Assembly (NCBI RefSeq): GCF_005082145.1
Contig: NZ_CP034897.1
Coordinates: 496,001 to 560,000, forward strand
Direction of reading: 5' to 3'
Length of the DNA: 64,000 nt
DNA from: Buchnera aphidicola (Aphis craccivora)
GTDB taxonomy: Bacteria > Pseudomonadota > Gammaproteobacteria > Enterobacterales > Enterobacteriaceae
Shown: one piece after another, positions 20,144 to 30,665 of the stretch
Position numbering within the stretch: the stretch's first letter is position 1
Layout: every line of letters begins with the position of its first letter
Translations under genes and position numbers: made by a program
The notes under the pieces: model-generated
Seen by the model: the letters and a program-made list of their open reading frames with translations, nothing else
Databases searched by the model: none
Told to the model about the DNA's origin: nothing

Positions 20144-22480
20144 ATGAATTCTGAGCGTTCTGAACGCATTAAAATTCCCGTGTTACCATTAAGAGATGTA
20201 GTTGTATATCCTCATATGGTCATTCCATTATTTGTAGGTCGTAAAAAATCAATAAAATGTATTGAAACATCTATGGATAATGATAAAAAAATTATGTTAA
20301 TTGCACAAAAAGAAGCTTCAAAAGACGAGCCGAATATAAACGATTTATTTAATATAGGAACTATTAGTTCAATTTTACAAATGTTGAAGCTTCCAGATGG
20401 TACAGTAAAAGTATTAGTCGAAGGTTTACAACGTGCCTGTATTAAAAATTTAATTAATACAGGAGAGCATTATATTGGTGAAATAGAACCAATTAATATT
20501 TCTAATATTTTAAACAAAGAACACAAAGTATTAATTAGAACAACAATAAATCAATTTGAATCTTATATTAAACTTAATAAAAAAATTCCATCAGAAATAT
20601 TAAATACTCTTAATAATATAACAAACTCAGAAAAACTTGCAGATACAATTGCAGCTCATATGCCATTAAAATTAACTGACAAACAATCGGTATTGGAAAT
20701 AAACAATGTAAATAAAAGACTAGAATTTTTAATGGCTATAATGGAATCAGAAATTGATTTATTACAAGTAGAAAAACGAATCAGAAATCGTGTTAAAAAA
20801 CAAATGGAAAAAAGTCAAAGAGAATATTATTTAAATGAACAAATAAAAGCTATTCAAAAAGAACTTGGTGACATGGATGAAATTCCAGATGAAAATAAAA
20901 TTTTAAAAAGAAAAATTAAATCTTTAAAAATGCCTAAAGAAGCTAAAGAAAAAACAGAATCAGAATTACAAAAATTAAAAATGATGTCACCAATGTCTGC
21001 AGAAGCAACTGTAGTACGAAGTTATATTGACTGGATGATACAAGTTCCTTGGAATACAAAAACAAAAATAAAAAAAGATATTAAACAAGCTAAAAAAATT
21101 CTTGATATTGATCATTTTGGACTTGAAAAAGTTAAAGAAAGAATATTAGAGTATTTAGCAGTACAAAGTAGAACAAATAAGGTTAAGGGTCCCATTTTAT
21201 GTTTAATCGGACCTCCAGGAGTAGGTAAAACATCATTAGGTAAATCTATCGCAAGATCAACAGGTAGAAAATACGTTAGAATGGCATTAGGTGGAATAAG
21301 GGATGAAGCGGAAATAAGAGGTCATCGTCGTACATACATAGGATCAATGCCTGGAAAATTAATTCAAAAAATGATTAAGGCAAAGGTTAAGAATCCATTA
21401 TTTTTACTCGATGAAATTGATAAGATGTCTTGTGATGTTAGAGTAGATCCAGCTTCTGCACTATTAGAAGTTCTTGATCCAGAACAAAATATAAATTTTA
21501 ATGATCATTATTTAGAAGTAGATTACGATCTTTCTGACGTAATGTTTGTAGCAACTTCAAACTCAATGAACATACCTGCTCCATTACTTGATAGAATGGA
21601 AATTATTCGACTTTCTGGTTATACAGAAAATGAAAAATTAAATATAGCAAAATGCTATTTGTATCCTAAACAACTTGAAAGAAATGCTTTAAAAAAAGAT
21701 GAACTAACAATTACTGATTGCGCTATAATGCATATTATTCATTATTATACAAGAGAAGCTGGAGTTCGTAATCTAGAACGAGAAATATCTAAAATATGTA
21801 GAAAAGTCGTAAAAAAATTAATTTTAAATAAATCTCTAAAACACATTGAAATAAATAATAAAAACATAAATAAATTTTTAGGAATAAAACGATTTGATTA
21901 TGGTAAAACAAACAAATTAAATCAAATCGGACAAGTGGTTGGATTAGCATGGACAGAAGTTGGTGGGGAATTGTTAACAATTGAAACAGCATGTGTTTCA
22001 GGTAAAGGAAAACTTACTTATACTGGATCTTTAGGTGAAGTAATGCAAGAATCGATTCAAGCTGCACTGACAGTTGTTCGATCACAAGCTAAAAAACTAG
22101 GAATAAAAAAAGATTTTTATGAAAAACATGATATTCATGTACATGTCCCAGAAGGTGCAACTCCAAAAGATGGCCCAAGTGCAGGCATTGCAATGTGCAC
22201 TGCTATCGTTTCTTCTTTAACAAGAAATCCTGTTAAATCAAATATTGCTATGACAGGAGAGATTACATTGCAAGGAAAAGTACTTACTATTGGTGGATTA
22301 AAAGAAAAGCTATTAGCAGCACATCGTGGAGGTGTTAAAATAGTTCTGATACCATATGAAAATCAACGTCATTTAGAAGAAATACCAAAAAATATCATTG
22401 ATGGATTAATAATATATCCAGTAAAACACATTGAAGAAGTTTTAAAATTAGCATTAGAAAAAACACCCTATATAACGTAA
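20144..22480 (+). CDS. lon: ATP-dependent protease La (Lon)
   Basis: Lon is a homohexameric AAA+ serine protease that degrades misfolded and regulatory proteins. The ATG at 20144 gives 778 residues starting MNSERSERIKIPVLPLRDVV, aligning with E. coli (784). An 18-codon upstream extension to 20090 is rejected, because the ribosome site region AAGAGAGAGCTCT before 20144 is the same as in E. coli. The N-domain, Walker A GPPGVGKT, Walker B LFLLDEIDKM, and the protease dyad Ser (PKDGPSAGIAMC) with Lys (GGLKEKLLAA) are all intact. hupB, which follows in E. coli, is absent. Confidence 0.98.
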   Translation: MNSERSERIKIPVLPLRDVVVYPHMVIPLFVGRKKSIKCIETSMDNDKKIMLIAQKEASKDEPNINDLFNIGTISSILQMLKLPDGTVKVLVEGLQRACIKNLINTGEHYIGEIEPINISNILNKEHKVLIRTTINQFESYIKLNKKIPSEILNTLNNITNSEKLADTIAAHMPLKLTDKQSVLEINNVNKRLEFLMAIMESEIDLLQVEKRIRNRVKKQMEKSQREYYLNEQIKAIQKELGDMDEIPDENKILKRKIKSLKMPKEAKEKTESELQKLKMMSPMSAEATVVRSYIDWMIQVPWNTKTKIKKDIKQAKKILDIDHFGLEKVKERILEYLAVQSRTNKVKGPILCLIGPPGVGKTSLGKSIARSTGRKYVRMALGGIRDEAEIRGHRRTYIGSMPGKLIQKMIKAKVKNPLFLLDEIDKMSCDVRVDPASALLEVLDPEQNINFNDHYLEVDYDLSDVMFVATSNSMNIPAPLLDRMEIIRLSGYTENEKLNIAKCYLYPKQLERNALKKDELTITDCAIMHIIHYYTREAGVRNLEREISKICRKVVKKLILNKSLKHIEINNKNINKFLGIKRFDYGKTNKLNQIGQVVGLAWTEVGGELLTIETACVSGKGKLTYTGSLGEVMQESIQAALTVVRSQAKKLGIKKDFYEKHDIHVHVPEGATPKDGPSAGIAMCTAIVSSLTRNPVKSNIAMTGEITLQGKVLTIGGLKEKLLAAHRGGVKIVLIPYENQRHLEEIPKNIIDGLIIYPVKHIEEVLKLALEKTPYIT

Positions 22481-22505
22481 AATATATTCATAGAATTGTA
22501 AATTT

Positions 22506-22530
22506 GGCTGACAAAAAGTTGTCAGCCTTT
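22506..22530 (+). terminator. Rho-independent terminator after lon
   Basis: A GGCTGACAA / TTGTCAGCC stem of nine pairs with a four-base loop is followed by TTTAT, 25 bases after the lon stop. It is GC-rich against a background of about 20 percent GC, which argues for selection. Confidence 0.85.
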
Positions 22531-22596
22531 ATAATACGTATTATAAACATTAAAAACTTTTAATATAAAATTTAAAATATTTAGGATCGTTGCATT

Positions 22597-24456
22597 ATGA
22601 TTAAATTTTTTAAAACACGATCAAAACACATTTTAGTTAAATGTATTTTAGGAATAGTTATTTTATCAATAATATTTGGTACTTTAAATAATTATATTCA
22701 TAAAGATACAACGAAATATATAGCAGAAATTAATAAAGAAAAAGTTAATTTTGAAACATTCAAAAATATATTTGATTCCGAATTAAATAAACAAAAAAAA
22801 ATACTAGGAACACATTTTAATATAATTAATAATAAAATATTTAGAGAAAATTTATATAATTATGTATTGTCTCAATTAATCAATAATATTTTATTGGAAC
22901 AATATACAAAAAATATTAAATTTAATTTAGATAACAGTGAAATTAAAAAAATAATATTAAATTCTAATATGTTTCAAGAAAATAATAAATTTAGTAATAA
23001 AAAATATTTAAATTATTTAGAATCAGCTAATTTAACAAATTATGAGTATATAGAATTAATCAAAAAAAAATTAAATACAATCAATTTAATTAATACAATC
23101 GCAGAAACAAACTTTATATTAGATAATGAAAAACAACATATAATAAAATTACTTTCTCAAAAAAGAATAATTAAAAAAGCAATTTTTAAAATTAATTCTA
23201 TAAAAAATCAAAGCGTAAATAACGCAGAAGTTTTAAATTATTTTAATCACAATAAAAATAAATTTTATAGTCCAGAACAATTTCAAATTAGTTACATTCA
23301 TATACAGCCAAATGAATTCAATATATCATGTAATAATAAAGAAGTTAAATATTGGTACAAAAAAAATATAGATAAATATTCAACACAAGAAAAAAGAAAT
23401 TATAGTATTATTCAAACAAAGACCAAAAAAGAAGCGTTATTAATATTATCAGAACTAAAAAAAGGAGGAAATTTTTCAAAAATAGCAAAAGAAAAATCAA
23501 TAGAACCAATTTCTTCGAAAAAAGGAGGAAACATTGGATGGATAGAAACCAATTTAATACCTGAAGAAATAAAAACATCTAATTTAAATCAAAAGAATCA
23601 AATTTCTGATGTAATTAAATTTAATGACGAATTTTTGATTATTAAATTAAATAAAATTTTACCCAAAAAAATAAAAAAAATTTCTGAAGTATCGGATATA
23701 ATTAAATCTGAAATAAAGCGTAAAAAAGCTTTAATTACATACTATAAATTAAAAGATAAAATTTTATTATTATCTAAAAAATATAAAAATAGATTTGATT
23801 TAATTGAAAAGAAATCTAATATTAAATCTATAGAAACTTCATGGTTTGATAAAAATTCCACTCCAAAAGTTTTTCAAAATCCTACTTTGAAAAAAATAAT
23901 TTTTAAAAAAGGAATATTAGACAGAGAAAAAAAACTAAAATCGCATTCAGGATTAATTGAATTAAAAAATCATCAATTATTTATATTAACGATTAAAAAT
24001 TTTAAAACAAAAAAATTAAAAAATATTAAAAATGTCAAAAATAATATTATAAATATTTTAAAATATGATAAAGCTATTAAAGAAACAAAAGAAAAAACAA
24101 AAAAAATTTTATTTGAGTTAAATAATGGAAACAAAAAAACATTAAGTAAAGAAAATTTACTTTTTAATGTCTCAGAGACACTATCTCGATACGATCATAA
24201 TCCTATTGTATCTAAAATTTTTTCTATGCCATATAGAATTAATGAAAAAAAAATTTATACTATGTATCAAGATAAAAATAAAAATTTTGTAATCGCATTT
24301 ATATCAAAAATTTATAATGAAAAATTTTCAAAAAACGAAGAAGAAATGATTGTAAAATATTTAGAAAAAAATAATATAGAAAAAATATTTAACTGTATTA
24401 TTAAAAATCTTCATAAAACATCTAAAATTACATATGAAAAAATAGAAAATATATAA
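22597..24456 (+). CDS. ppiD: Periplasmic folding chaperone PpiD
   Basis: PpiD is anchored in the inner membrane by one N-terminal helix (ILGIVILSIIFGTLNNYI, residues 18-35) and acts on proteins leaving SecYEG. It has 619 residues (E. coli 623). A parvulin domain lies near residues 265-355: RNYSIIQTKTKKEALLILS, LKKGGNFSKIAKEKS, GGNIGWIE. Sequence outside that domain is very divergent and Lys/Asn-rich. It follows lon as in E. coli once hupB is removed, and converges on queC. Confidence 0.94.
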   Translation: MIKFFKTRSKHILVKCILGIVILSIIFGTLNNYIHKDTTKYIAEINKEKVNFETFKNIFDSELNKQKKILGTHFNIINNKIFRENLYNYVLSQLINNILLEQYTKNIKFNLDNSEIKKIILNSNMFQENNKFSNKKYLNYLESANLTNYEYIELIKKKLNTINLINTIAETNFILDNEKQHIIKLLSQKRIIKKAIFKINSIKNQSVNNAEVLNYFNHNKNKFYSPEQFQISYIHIQPNEFNISCNNKEVKYWYKKNIDKYSTQEKRNYSIIQTKTKKEALLILSELKKGGNFSKIAKEKSIEPISSKKGGNIGWIETNLIPEEIKTSNLNQKNQISDVIKFNDEFLIIKLNKILPKKIKKISEVSDIIKSEIKRKKALITYYKLKDKILLLSKKYKNRFDLIEKKSNIKSIETSWFDKNSTPKVFQNPTLKKIIFKKGILDREKKLKSHSGLIELKNHQLFILTIKNFKTKKLKNIKNVKNNIINILKYDKAIKETKEKTKKILFELNNGNKKTLSKENLLFNVSETLSRYDHNPIVSKIFSMPYRINEKKIYTMYQDKNKNFVIAFISKIYNEKFSKNEEEMIVKYLEKNNIEKIFNCIIKNLHKTSKITYEKIENI

Positions 24457-24489
24457 ATATATTTTTATAATTACTGAAATAAAATATCA

Positions 24490-25200
24490 TTAATCAAAAA
24501 AATTAAATTTTTCTTTTAACTTTTTCATATAATATGAAGGATTAGACTTCCATTTATTAAATCCTTCATAACGAATAATACATGCTTGACATTTGCCGCA
24601 TCCATTTGCTATTAAACCTTTGTAACACGTTATTGTATGATTAAGAATAAATTTACTTGAATTCCAATAATCTGATAAAGACCATATTTCTGCTTTACTT
24701 AAATTCATTAAAGGAACTTTAAAACTAATTTGACAGTCCATTCCAATTTGAACGACATGATTCATTGCTTTAATAAATTCATTTCTACAATCTGGATAGC
24801 CGGAAAAATCAATTGTATTTACGCCTAAAACAACAAAATCAATTTGATTGTTAAAAGCATATATAGAAGATAAAGTTAAAAATAAAATGTTTCGACCGGG
24901 AACAAAAGTGCTAGGCAATAAAGAATTTAATGGATGATTATTACAAATAGAAATGTTTTTATCTGTTAAACTACTTTTAGAAAGATTTTGTAAAAATTTA
25001 ATATCTATAAATATATGTTTTTTTACTCCAAAATATTTTGATATAAAACGAGAAGAATGAATTTCAGATTTATGTAATTGATTATAATCAAAAGTAATAC
25101 AATAAATTTCTTTATATAAATTAGCATAATGTATGAGACAAGTTGTTGAATCTTGTCCACCACTAAAAACTATCAGTATTTTTTTTGTATTTTTGTTCAT
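24490..25200 (-). CDS. queC: 7-cyano-7-deazaguanine synthase
   Basis: QueC converts 7-carboxy-7-deazaguanine to preQ0 with ATP and ammonia, on the way to queuosine in tRNA wobble position 34. The 236 residues (E. coli 231) begin with the PP-loop ATPase motif VFSGGQDSTTCL and include FVPGRNILFL and the zinc-binding Cys cluster NGCGKCQACIIR. No other queuosine gene is in the window. It lies between ppiD and mdlA as in E. coli after loss of intervening genes. Confidence 0.96.
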   Translation of the reverse strand: MNKNTKKILIVFSGGQDSTTCLIHYANLYKEIYCITFDYNQLHKSEIHSSRFISKYFGVKKHIFIDIKFLQNLSKSSLTDKNISICNNHPLNSLLPSTFVPGRNILFLTLSSIYAFNNQIDFVVLGVNTIDFSGYPDCRNEFIKAMNHVVQIGMDCQISFKVPLMNLSKAEIWSLSDYWNSSKFILNHTITCYKGLIANGCGKCQACIIRYEGFNKWKSNPSYYMKKLKEKFNFFD

Positions 25201-25362
25201 ATTATTATTTTATACGTTTGTAATTTAAAAATTTCAAAAATATTATAATTAACATTATATATTAAGAATAAAAAAAAATATTTTTAATTTTAAAAAAAAA
25301 ATTAATTAAAAATATATAATATTTAAATATATATTTTCATATTTACATTTTAGGATTATTTC

Positions 25363-27111
25363 GTGAGATTGTTCAATCAATTAAAATGGTATTTTATAAA
25401 AGAATGGAAACGCTATTTAGGCTCTATTATTTTATTGATAACAATAGCATTTTTACAATTAGTACCACCTAAGATAATTGGAATTTTAATCGATTTAATT
25501 ATTAAAGAAAAAATGAGTGGAATAAAAATATTACCATGGATTTTAATTATTTTTTTAATTGCAATTACTGTATATATATTAAGATATTTATGGAGAATTC
25601 TTTTATTTGGTGCATCTTATAATCTTGCAACAGAATTACGAGTAAAATTTTACTCACATCTTAGTAATCAAAGTCAAATATTTTTTTTAAAAAATAGAAC
25701 TGGAGATTTAATTGCTAGAGCTACAAATGATGTTGATCGCGTTGTATTTGCAGCAGGAGAAGGTGTTTTAACACTCATAGATTCATCCATTATGGGTTTA
25801 TCTGTATTAGTTGTTATGATTACTCAAATTAGTTGGTTATTAACAATAATTTCTCTTATACCAATGCCTATTATGGCTTTTTTAATTAAAAAATATGGAA
25901 AAGAACTTCATGATAAATTTAGAAATGCACAACATTCATTTTCTTTATTAAATAATCAAACACAAGAGATATTAACCAGTATTCGAATGATTCGATCATT
26001 TGGGTTAGAAGAAAATCAATTAAAAAAATTTAATTGCATTGTTAATGAAGCTGGAAAAAAAAACATGCAAGTAGCTAAGATAGATGCTCGTTTTGATCCT
26101 GTAATTTATCTATCAGTCGCATTTTCTAATTTATTAGCTATTACTGCAGGTGGATATTTAGTATGGCATGATATAATTACCATAGGACAATTAACAAGTT
26201 TTATTATGTATTTAGGTTTAATGATTTGGCCAATGTTAGCGCTGGCATGGATGTTTAATATCGTAGAAAGAGGGAGTGCGGCATGGGAAAGAATTTATTC
26301 GATTATTAACCAAAAACTATATATTGAAGACGGTAAAAAAACAACCGATAATATTTCAAAAATAATAAATGTCCATATTAATACTTTTTTTTATCCAAAA
26401 AGAAATATTCCCTCTTTAAAAAAAATTAATTTTACTCTTTTACCGGGAAAAACTTTAGGTGTTTGCGGTCCAACTGGTTCTGGAAAAAGTACTTTATTAA
26501 AACTAATACAAAGACAATTTAAAATCACTGAAGGAGAAATTACATATGGCTCTATTTCATTATTACAATTAAAAATTAATTATTGGAGAAGTAAAATTTC
26601 CGTAGTTAATCAAACTGCATTTTTATTTTCAGATAATATATATAATAATATTTGTTTAGGAAAACCTAACGCATCTAAAAGTGAAATTGAAAAAGCAGCG
26701 AAATTGGCAGATATACATAAAGATATTATATGTTTGCCTGAAGGATATCAAACACAAGTTGGTGAACGAGGAGTAATGTTATCTGGCGGTCAAAAACAAC
26801 GTATTTCTATAGCTCGCGCACTATTATTAAATACAGAAATATTAATTTTAGATGACGCTTTATCTGCAGTAGATGGAAATACTGAAAATAATATTTTAAA
26901 TAACTTAGAAAAATGGAAAAAAACTGGTCGTTCAATAATCATTGTGGCGCATCGTTTATCTGGATTAATTAACGCAGATGAAATTATTGTTATTAAAAAA
27001 GGTGTAATTATTCAAAAAGGAAATCATAAAAAATTAATACAAGAAAAAAATTGGTATCAATCCATGTACTATTACCAACAATCAAAAAAAATTGAGGATA
27101 ATCTAAAATAG
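25363..27111 (+). CDS. mdlA: ABC half-transporter MdlA
   Basis: MdlA is a multidrug-resistance-like ABC exporter half, expected to pair with MdlB in the inner membrane. The 582 residues (E. coli 590) hold six membrane helices (residues 18-300) and an ATPase domain with Walker [12 protein letters not shown]-loop VNQTAFLFS, signature [16 protein letters not shown], Walker [13 protein letters not shown] and the H-loop His (VAHRLS). The start is GTG with AGGA upstream. In most exporters the residue after Walker B Asp is Glu; here it is Asp (LDDA), as I recall also in E. coli MdlA, implying an asymmetric pair. The substrate is unknown. Confidence 0.95.
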   Translation: MRLFNQLKWYFIKEWKRYLGSIILLITIAFLQLVPPKIIGILIDLIIKEKMSGIKILPWILIIFLIAITVYILRYLWRILLFGASYNLATELRVKFYSHLSNQSQIFFLKNRTGDLIARATNDVDRVVFAAGEGVLTLIDSSIMGLSVLVVMITQISWLLTIISLIPMPIMAFLIKKYGKELHDKFRNAQHSFSLLNNQTQEILTSIRMIRSFGLEENQLKKFNCIVNEAGKKNMQVAKIDARFDPVIYLSVAFSNLLAITAGGYLVWHDIITIGQLTSFIMYLGLMIWPMLALAWMFNIVERGSAAWERIYSIINQKLYIEDGKKTTDNISKIINVHINTFFYPKRNIPSLKKINFTLLPGKTLGVCGPTGSGKSTLLKLIQRQFKITEGEITYGSISLLQLKINYWRSKISVVNQTAFLFSDNIYNNICLGKPNASKSEIEKAAKLADIHKDIICLPEGYQTQVGERGVMLSGGQKQRISIARALLLNTEILILDDALSAVDGNTENNILNNLEKWKKTGRSIIIVAHRLSGLINADEIIVIKKGVIIQKGNHKKLIQEKNWYQSMYYYQQSKKIEDNLK

Positions 27112-27127
27112 ATTAGAAATTTATAAT

Positions 27128-28870
27128 ATGGATCATTTAATAGCATTTTGGCCAATTTTAAAACGTTTAATAAAATATGCCATACCTTGGAAAAAGAAAA
27201 TTATATTAGCATTTTTTTTGCTTATAAGTGGATCGACTTCAGAAGTTTTAGGTCCTATTCTAATTAGTTATTTTATTAATAATATTTTATCCAAACATGT
27301 ATTTTATTTACAATCAATACTAATTATTATAATTGCATTTATTATACTTCAAATATTAGCAGTTTTTTTCAACTATTTTCAAAGTATTTATTTTAATAAA
27401 ATAGCTGTAGAAGTGATTAATAAATTGCGTAACGATGTTATGAACTCTGCAATAAAACAACCTATTCATCAATTTGATTCACAACCTATTGGTCAAATTA
27501 TTTCTAAAGTTACCAATGATACTGAAGTAATTAAAGAATTGTATGATACCGTTGCGCCTACTTTATTTCGTAGTATCACATTAATTATTATTATATTATT
27601 CGCAATGTTTACTCTTGAGTGGCATATGGCAATAATTGCAATTTTTATTGTACCATTAATAATAATAATTATGTCAATTTACCAACACTATAGTACTCCG
27701 TTACTTCGAAATGTTAGATATTATTTAGCAAATATTAATAATAAATTTAATGAAATAATAAATGGCATAAATGTTATTCAACAATTTAGACAACAAAGTA
27801 GATTTAAACAAAGTATTCAAGATAGTAGTCAAATGCATTATTTAGCACGAATGAAAATATTAAAATTAGATGGTTTTTTGTTGCGACCGTTATTAAGTTT
27901 AATATCATCTTTAGTATTATGTAGTTTTATTTTTTCGTTTAGTTGCTTAAAAAATGAAGCTTTTGAAGTTGGTGTACTATATGCTTTTATTACATATCTA
28001 GGACGCCTTAATGAGCCCTTGATCTCAATAACTATTCAACAATCTATATTACAACAAGCAATTGTTGCCGGAGAAAGAATATTTTCTCTTATAGACTCAA
28101 AAAAACAAGCATATGGAACAAATAAAAAAAAATTAAAAACTGGAAAAGTAAATATTAAAAACCTCAATTTTAATTACTCAAGAAGTCAAAATAAAATACT
28201 TCATAATATTAATATAGATATTCCATCTAAAAGTTTTGTCGCGTTTGTCGGTCATACAGGAAGCGGAAAAAGTACTTTAGCTAATTTGTTAATGGGATAT
28301 TATCCAATTAAAAATGGAGAAATATATCTTGATAATAAGCCAATTAATTCTATAAGTCACAGTGTTTTAAGAGAAAGTATATTGATGGTCCAGCAAGACC
28401 CAATAGTTCTTGCAGACACTTTTTTTAATAATATTGCATTAGGAAGAAAAATATCAGAAGATAAAGTATGGGAAATATTAAAAATTGTTAATCTTTTTTC
28501 TTTAGTTAAATCTATGCCAAAAGGTTTACATTCGATTTTAGGAGAAGAAGGTAACACATTGTCTGTAGGTCAAAAACAACTACTATCTATTGCTAGAATA
28601 CTTGTAAAAAACCCTAAAATACTTATATTAGATGAAGCAACTGCTAATATTGATTCTGGAACTGAAAAATTAATTCAAACTACTTTAACTACTATAAAAA
28701 ACAATACTACATTAATTGTTATAGCGCATCGACTATCTACAATAGTTGATGCAGATATTATTGTAGTTTTAGATAAAGGAAAAGTTGTAGAATTTGGAAC
28801 ACATAAAAAATTATTACAAATAAAAGGCTATTATTCAAAAATGTATAATTTTCAATTATCTAAATATTAA
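27128..28870 (+). CDS. mdlB: ABC half-transporter MdlB
   Basis: MdlB is the partner half of the heterodimeric exporter, 16 bases after mdlA. The 580 residues (E. coli 593) have six membrane helices followed by Walker A GHTGSGKST, Q-loop VQQDPIVLA, signature LSVGQKQLLSIAR, Walker B ILILDEATANIDS with a normal catalytic Glu, and an H-loop His (IAHRLS). LSVGQ rather than LSGGQ is also found in E. coli MdlB. Retention of the pair in a reduced genome suggests a needed export job, possibly lipid-like or metabolite, but this is not shown by the sequence. Confidence 0.95.
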   Translation: MDHLIAFWPILKRLIKYAIPWKKKIILAFFLLISGSTSEVLGPILISYFINNILSKHVFYLQSILIIIIAFIILQILAVFFNYFQSIYFNKIAVEVINKLRNDVMNSAIKQPIHQFDSQPIGQIISKVTNDTEVIKELYDTVAPTLFRSITLIIIILFAMFTLEWHMAIIAIFIVPLIIIIMSIYQHYSTPLLRNVRYYLANINNKFNEIINGINVIQQFRQQSRFKQSIQDSSQMHYLARMKILKLDGFLLRPLLSLISSLVLCSFIFSFSCLKNEAFEVGVLYAFITYLGRLNEPLISITIQQSILQQAIVAGERIFSLIDSKKQAYGTNKKKLKTGKVNIKNLNFNYSRSQNKILHNINIDIPSKSFVAFVGHTGSGKSTLANLLMGYYPIKNGEIYLDNKPINSISHSVLRESILMVQQDPIVLADTFFNNIALGRKISEDKVWEILKIVNLFSLVKSMPKGLHSILGEEGNTLSVGQKQLLSIARILVKNPKILILDEATANIDSGTEKLIQTTLTTIKNNTTLIVIAHRLSTIVDADIIVVLDKGKVVEFGTHKKLLQIKGYYSKMYNFQLSKY

Positions 28871-28874
28871 ATTT

Positions 28875-28985
28875 GGAAGATCCTGTTAGTTAAAACAAAA
28901 CACCTGCATTTATTGATTTAGCTGCTTCTTTCCAGATCTGACTCATTGTTCAACTTAACAGTGTTAAGGGCTAACAGAATCTTCT
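28875..28985 (-). ncRNA. ffs: 4.5S signal recognition particle RNA
   Basis: The minus strand contains the SRP core GTCAGATCTGGAAAGAAGCA, matching the Ffh-binding helix 8 with its GGAA tetraloop. The ends pair as a long hairpin: GAAGATTCTGTTAG at the 5' side with CTAACAGGATCTTC at the 3' side. Length of about 110 bases agrees with E. coli 4.5S RNA (114). It converges on mdlB with 4 bases between them. Exact ends are uncertain by a few bases. Some E. coli genes of this stretch (glnK, amtB, tesB) are gone. Confidence 0.92.
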
Positions 28986-29110
28986 TTCTAATATTTTTAA
29001 TATAAAAAATTGAATTTCATATTTTATACACTAAATGTATAATTTACAACTAATATTTGTAAAAATTTTAATCTCTGAATAAAATTAATATCATAATAAT
29101 ATTTAAAAAT

Positions 29111-30217
29111 ATGAACTATCAAATACTAGCAAGAAAATATCGTCCTCAATATTTTAAAGAAACAATTGGTCAAAAACATATTATAACTTCTATATGTAAT
29201 GCAATTTCTATGAATAAAATCCATCATGCATGGTTGCTTTCTGGAACTAGAGGAATAGGAAAAACTACTATTGGTCGATTATTAGCTAAAAGTTTAAATT
29301 GTCAAAAAAACATCACTTCTATACCCTGTAGAAAATGTAACATTTGCAAAGAAATAGAACAAGGAACTTCTCTGGATTTTATCGAAATAGATGCCGCTTC
29401 TAGAACAAAAATAGAAGATATGAAAGAAATTTTAGATAATATTTATTACGCTCCAATTAAAAGTAGATTTAAAATATATTTAATTGATGAAGTGCATATG
29501 CTTTCTCGACACAGCTTTAATGCACTTTTAAAAACTCTTGAAGAACCACCTAAACATGTTAAGTTTATTTTAGCAACAACAGAAATAGAAAAAATACCTA
29601 AAACTATTATATCTCGTTGTTTATATTTTACACTGAATATATTATCTGAAGAAGATATCTTTGATCATTTGCAATTTATTTTAAATAATGAAAACATTGA
29701 TTTTGATAAAGATGCTTTAAAAATAATATCTGAATACTCTAAAGGCAGCATGAGAGATGCATTAAATTTATTAGAACATGCTATAAGCTTTAGTAAAAAT
29801 AATATTACTTTAAATAATATCAATAAAATGTTAGGAATTCCAAATAAAAAAAATATTTATTTATTAACTAAGTTTTTATTAGAAAAAGATGCTAAAAAAA
29901 TGATGCTTCTATTAAGTAAAATGGAGAAAATAGATATAGAATGGGAAAATATTTTAATAGAGGTATTACGTATATTACATCATATTGCTATGATAAAAAC
30001 ATACCCGTTAGAATGGAATTCAAACATTTATAAACACTATCAATACAACATAGAAGAATTAGCACATAAGAAAAATAAAAAAGATATTCAAATATGTTAT
30101 AGAATTTTACTAAATGGAAGAAAAAAATTAATTTTTTCACCTAATTATAAAATAGGTGTAAAAATGACATTACTTGAAGCAATTACAGAGATAAAAAAGA
30201 ACATTTATAAAAAATAA
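29111..30217 (+). CDS. dnaX: DNA polymerase III clamp-loader subunit (gamma-like, short)
   Basis: DnaX is the ATPase of the clamp loader that puts the beta clamp on DNA. Walker [10 protein letters not shown], four zinc Cys at 64, 73, 76 and 79, and [22 protein letters not shown] with Walker B are all present, as is the sensor region STRC-like ISRCLYF. The protein has only 368 residues against 643 for E. coli tau and 431 for gamma, so the tau-specific domains that bind the polymerase and DnaB helicase are missing. ybaB follows 41 bases later as in E. coli. Confidence 0.95.
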   Translation: MNYQILARKYRPQYFKETIGQKHIITSICNAISMNKIHHAWLLSGTRGIGKTTIGRLLAKSLNCQKNITSIPCRKCNICKEIEQGTSLDFIEIDAASRTKIEDMKEILDNIYYAPIKSRFKIYLIDEVHMLSRHSFNALLKTLEEPPKHVKFILATTEIEKIPKTIISRCLYFTLNILSEEDIFDHLQFILNNENIDFDKDALKIISEYSKGSMRDALNLLEHAISFSKNNITLNNINKMLGIPNKKNIYLLTKFLLEKDAKKMMLLLSKMEKIDIEWENILIEVLRILHHIAMIKTYPLEWNSNIYKHYQYNIEELAHKKNKKDIQICYRILLNGRKKLIFSPNYKIGVKMTLLEAITEIKKNIYKK

Positions 30218-30258
30218 GTAATAAATTTTTCATTAAAAATTTTAAAAGTGAGAAAATT

Positions 30259-30591
30259 ATGTTTAGTAAAGGTGGATTAGGAAATTTAATGAAACAAGCT
30301 CAACAAATGCAAGAAAAAATGGCAAAAATGCAAGAAGAAATAGCTAAAATAGAAGTTACAGGAGAAGCTGGAGCAGGATTAGTAAAAGTAACTATTAACG
30401 GATCTCATAATTGTAGACGAGTAGAAATAGATCCAAGTTTATTAAAAGATAATGATAAAGATATGCTGGAAGATTTAGCAGCAGCTGCATTTAATGATGC
30501 AACTAGAAGAATATCTGAAGTTCAAAAGAAAAAAATGTCTTCTATATCCACTGGAATACAATTTCCTCCAGGTTTTAATATGCCAATATAA
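30259..30591 (+). CDS. ybaB: Nucleoid-associated protein YbaB (EbfC family)
   Basis: YbaB is a small homodimeric DNA-binding protein. The 110 residues (E. coli 109) match almost along the whole length: [39 protein letters not shown], and [11 protein letters not shown] at the C-terminus. AGTGAG lies upstream of the ATG. The E. coli order dnaX-ybaB-recR-htpG is kept except that recR is absent, which fits the loss of recombination genes in Buchnera. Confidence 0.96.
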   Translation: MFSKGGLGNLMKQAQQMQEKMAKMQEEIAKIEVTGEAGAGLVKVTINGSHNCRRVEIDPSLLKDNDKDMLEDLAAAAFNDATRRISEVQKKKMSSISTGIQFPPGFNMPI

Positions 30592-30665
30592 ACTTTAAAA
30601 TTTTTAATTTTTTAAATAAATTTTTAAAAAATATTATAAATTTTAATTTAATAAAGGATTTTTTC

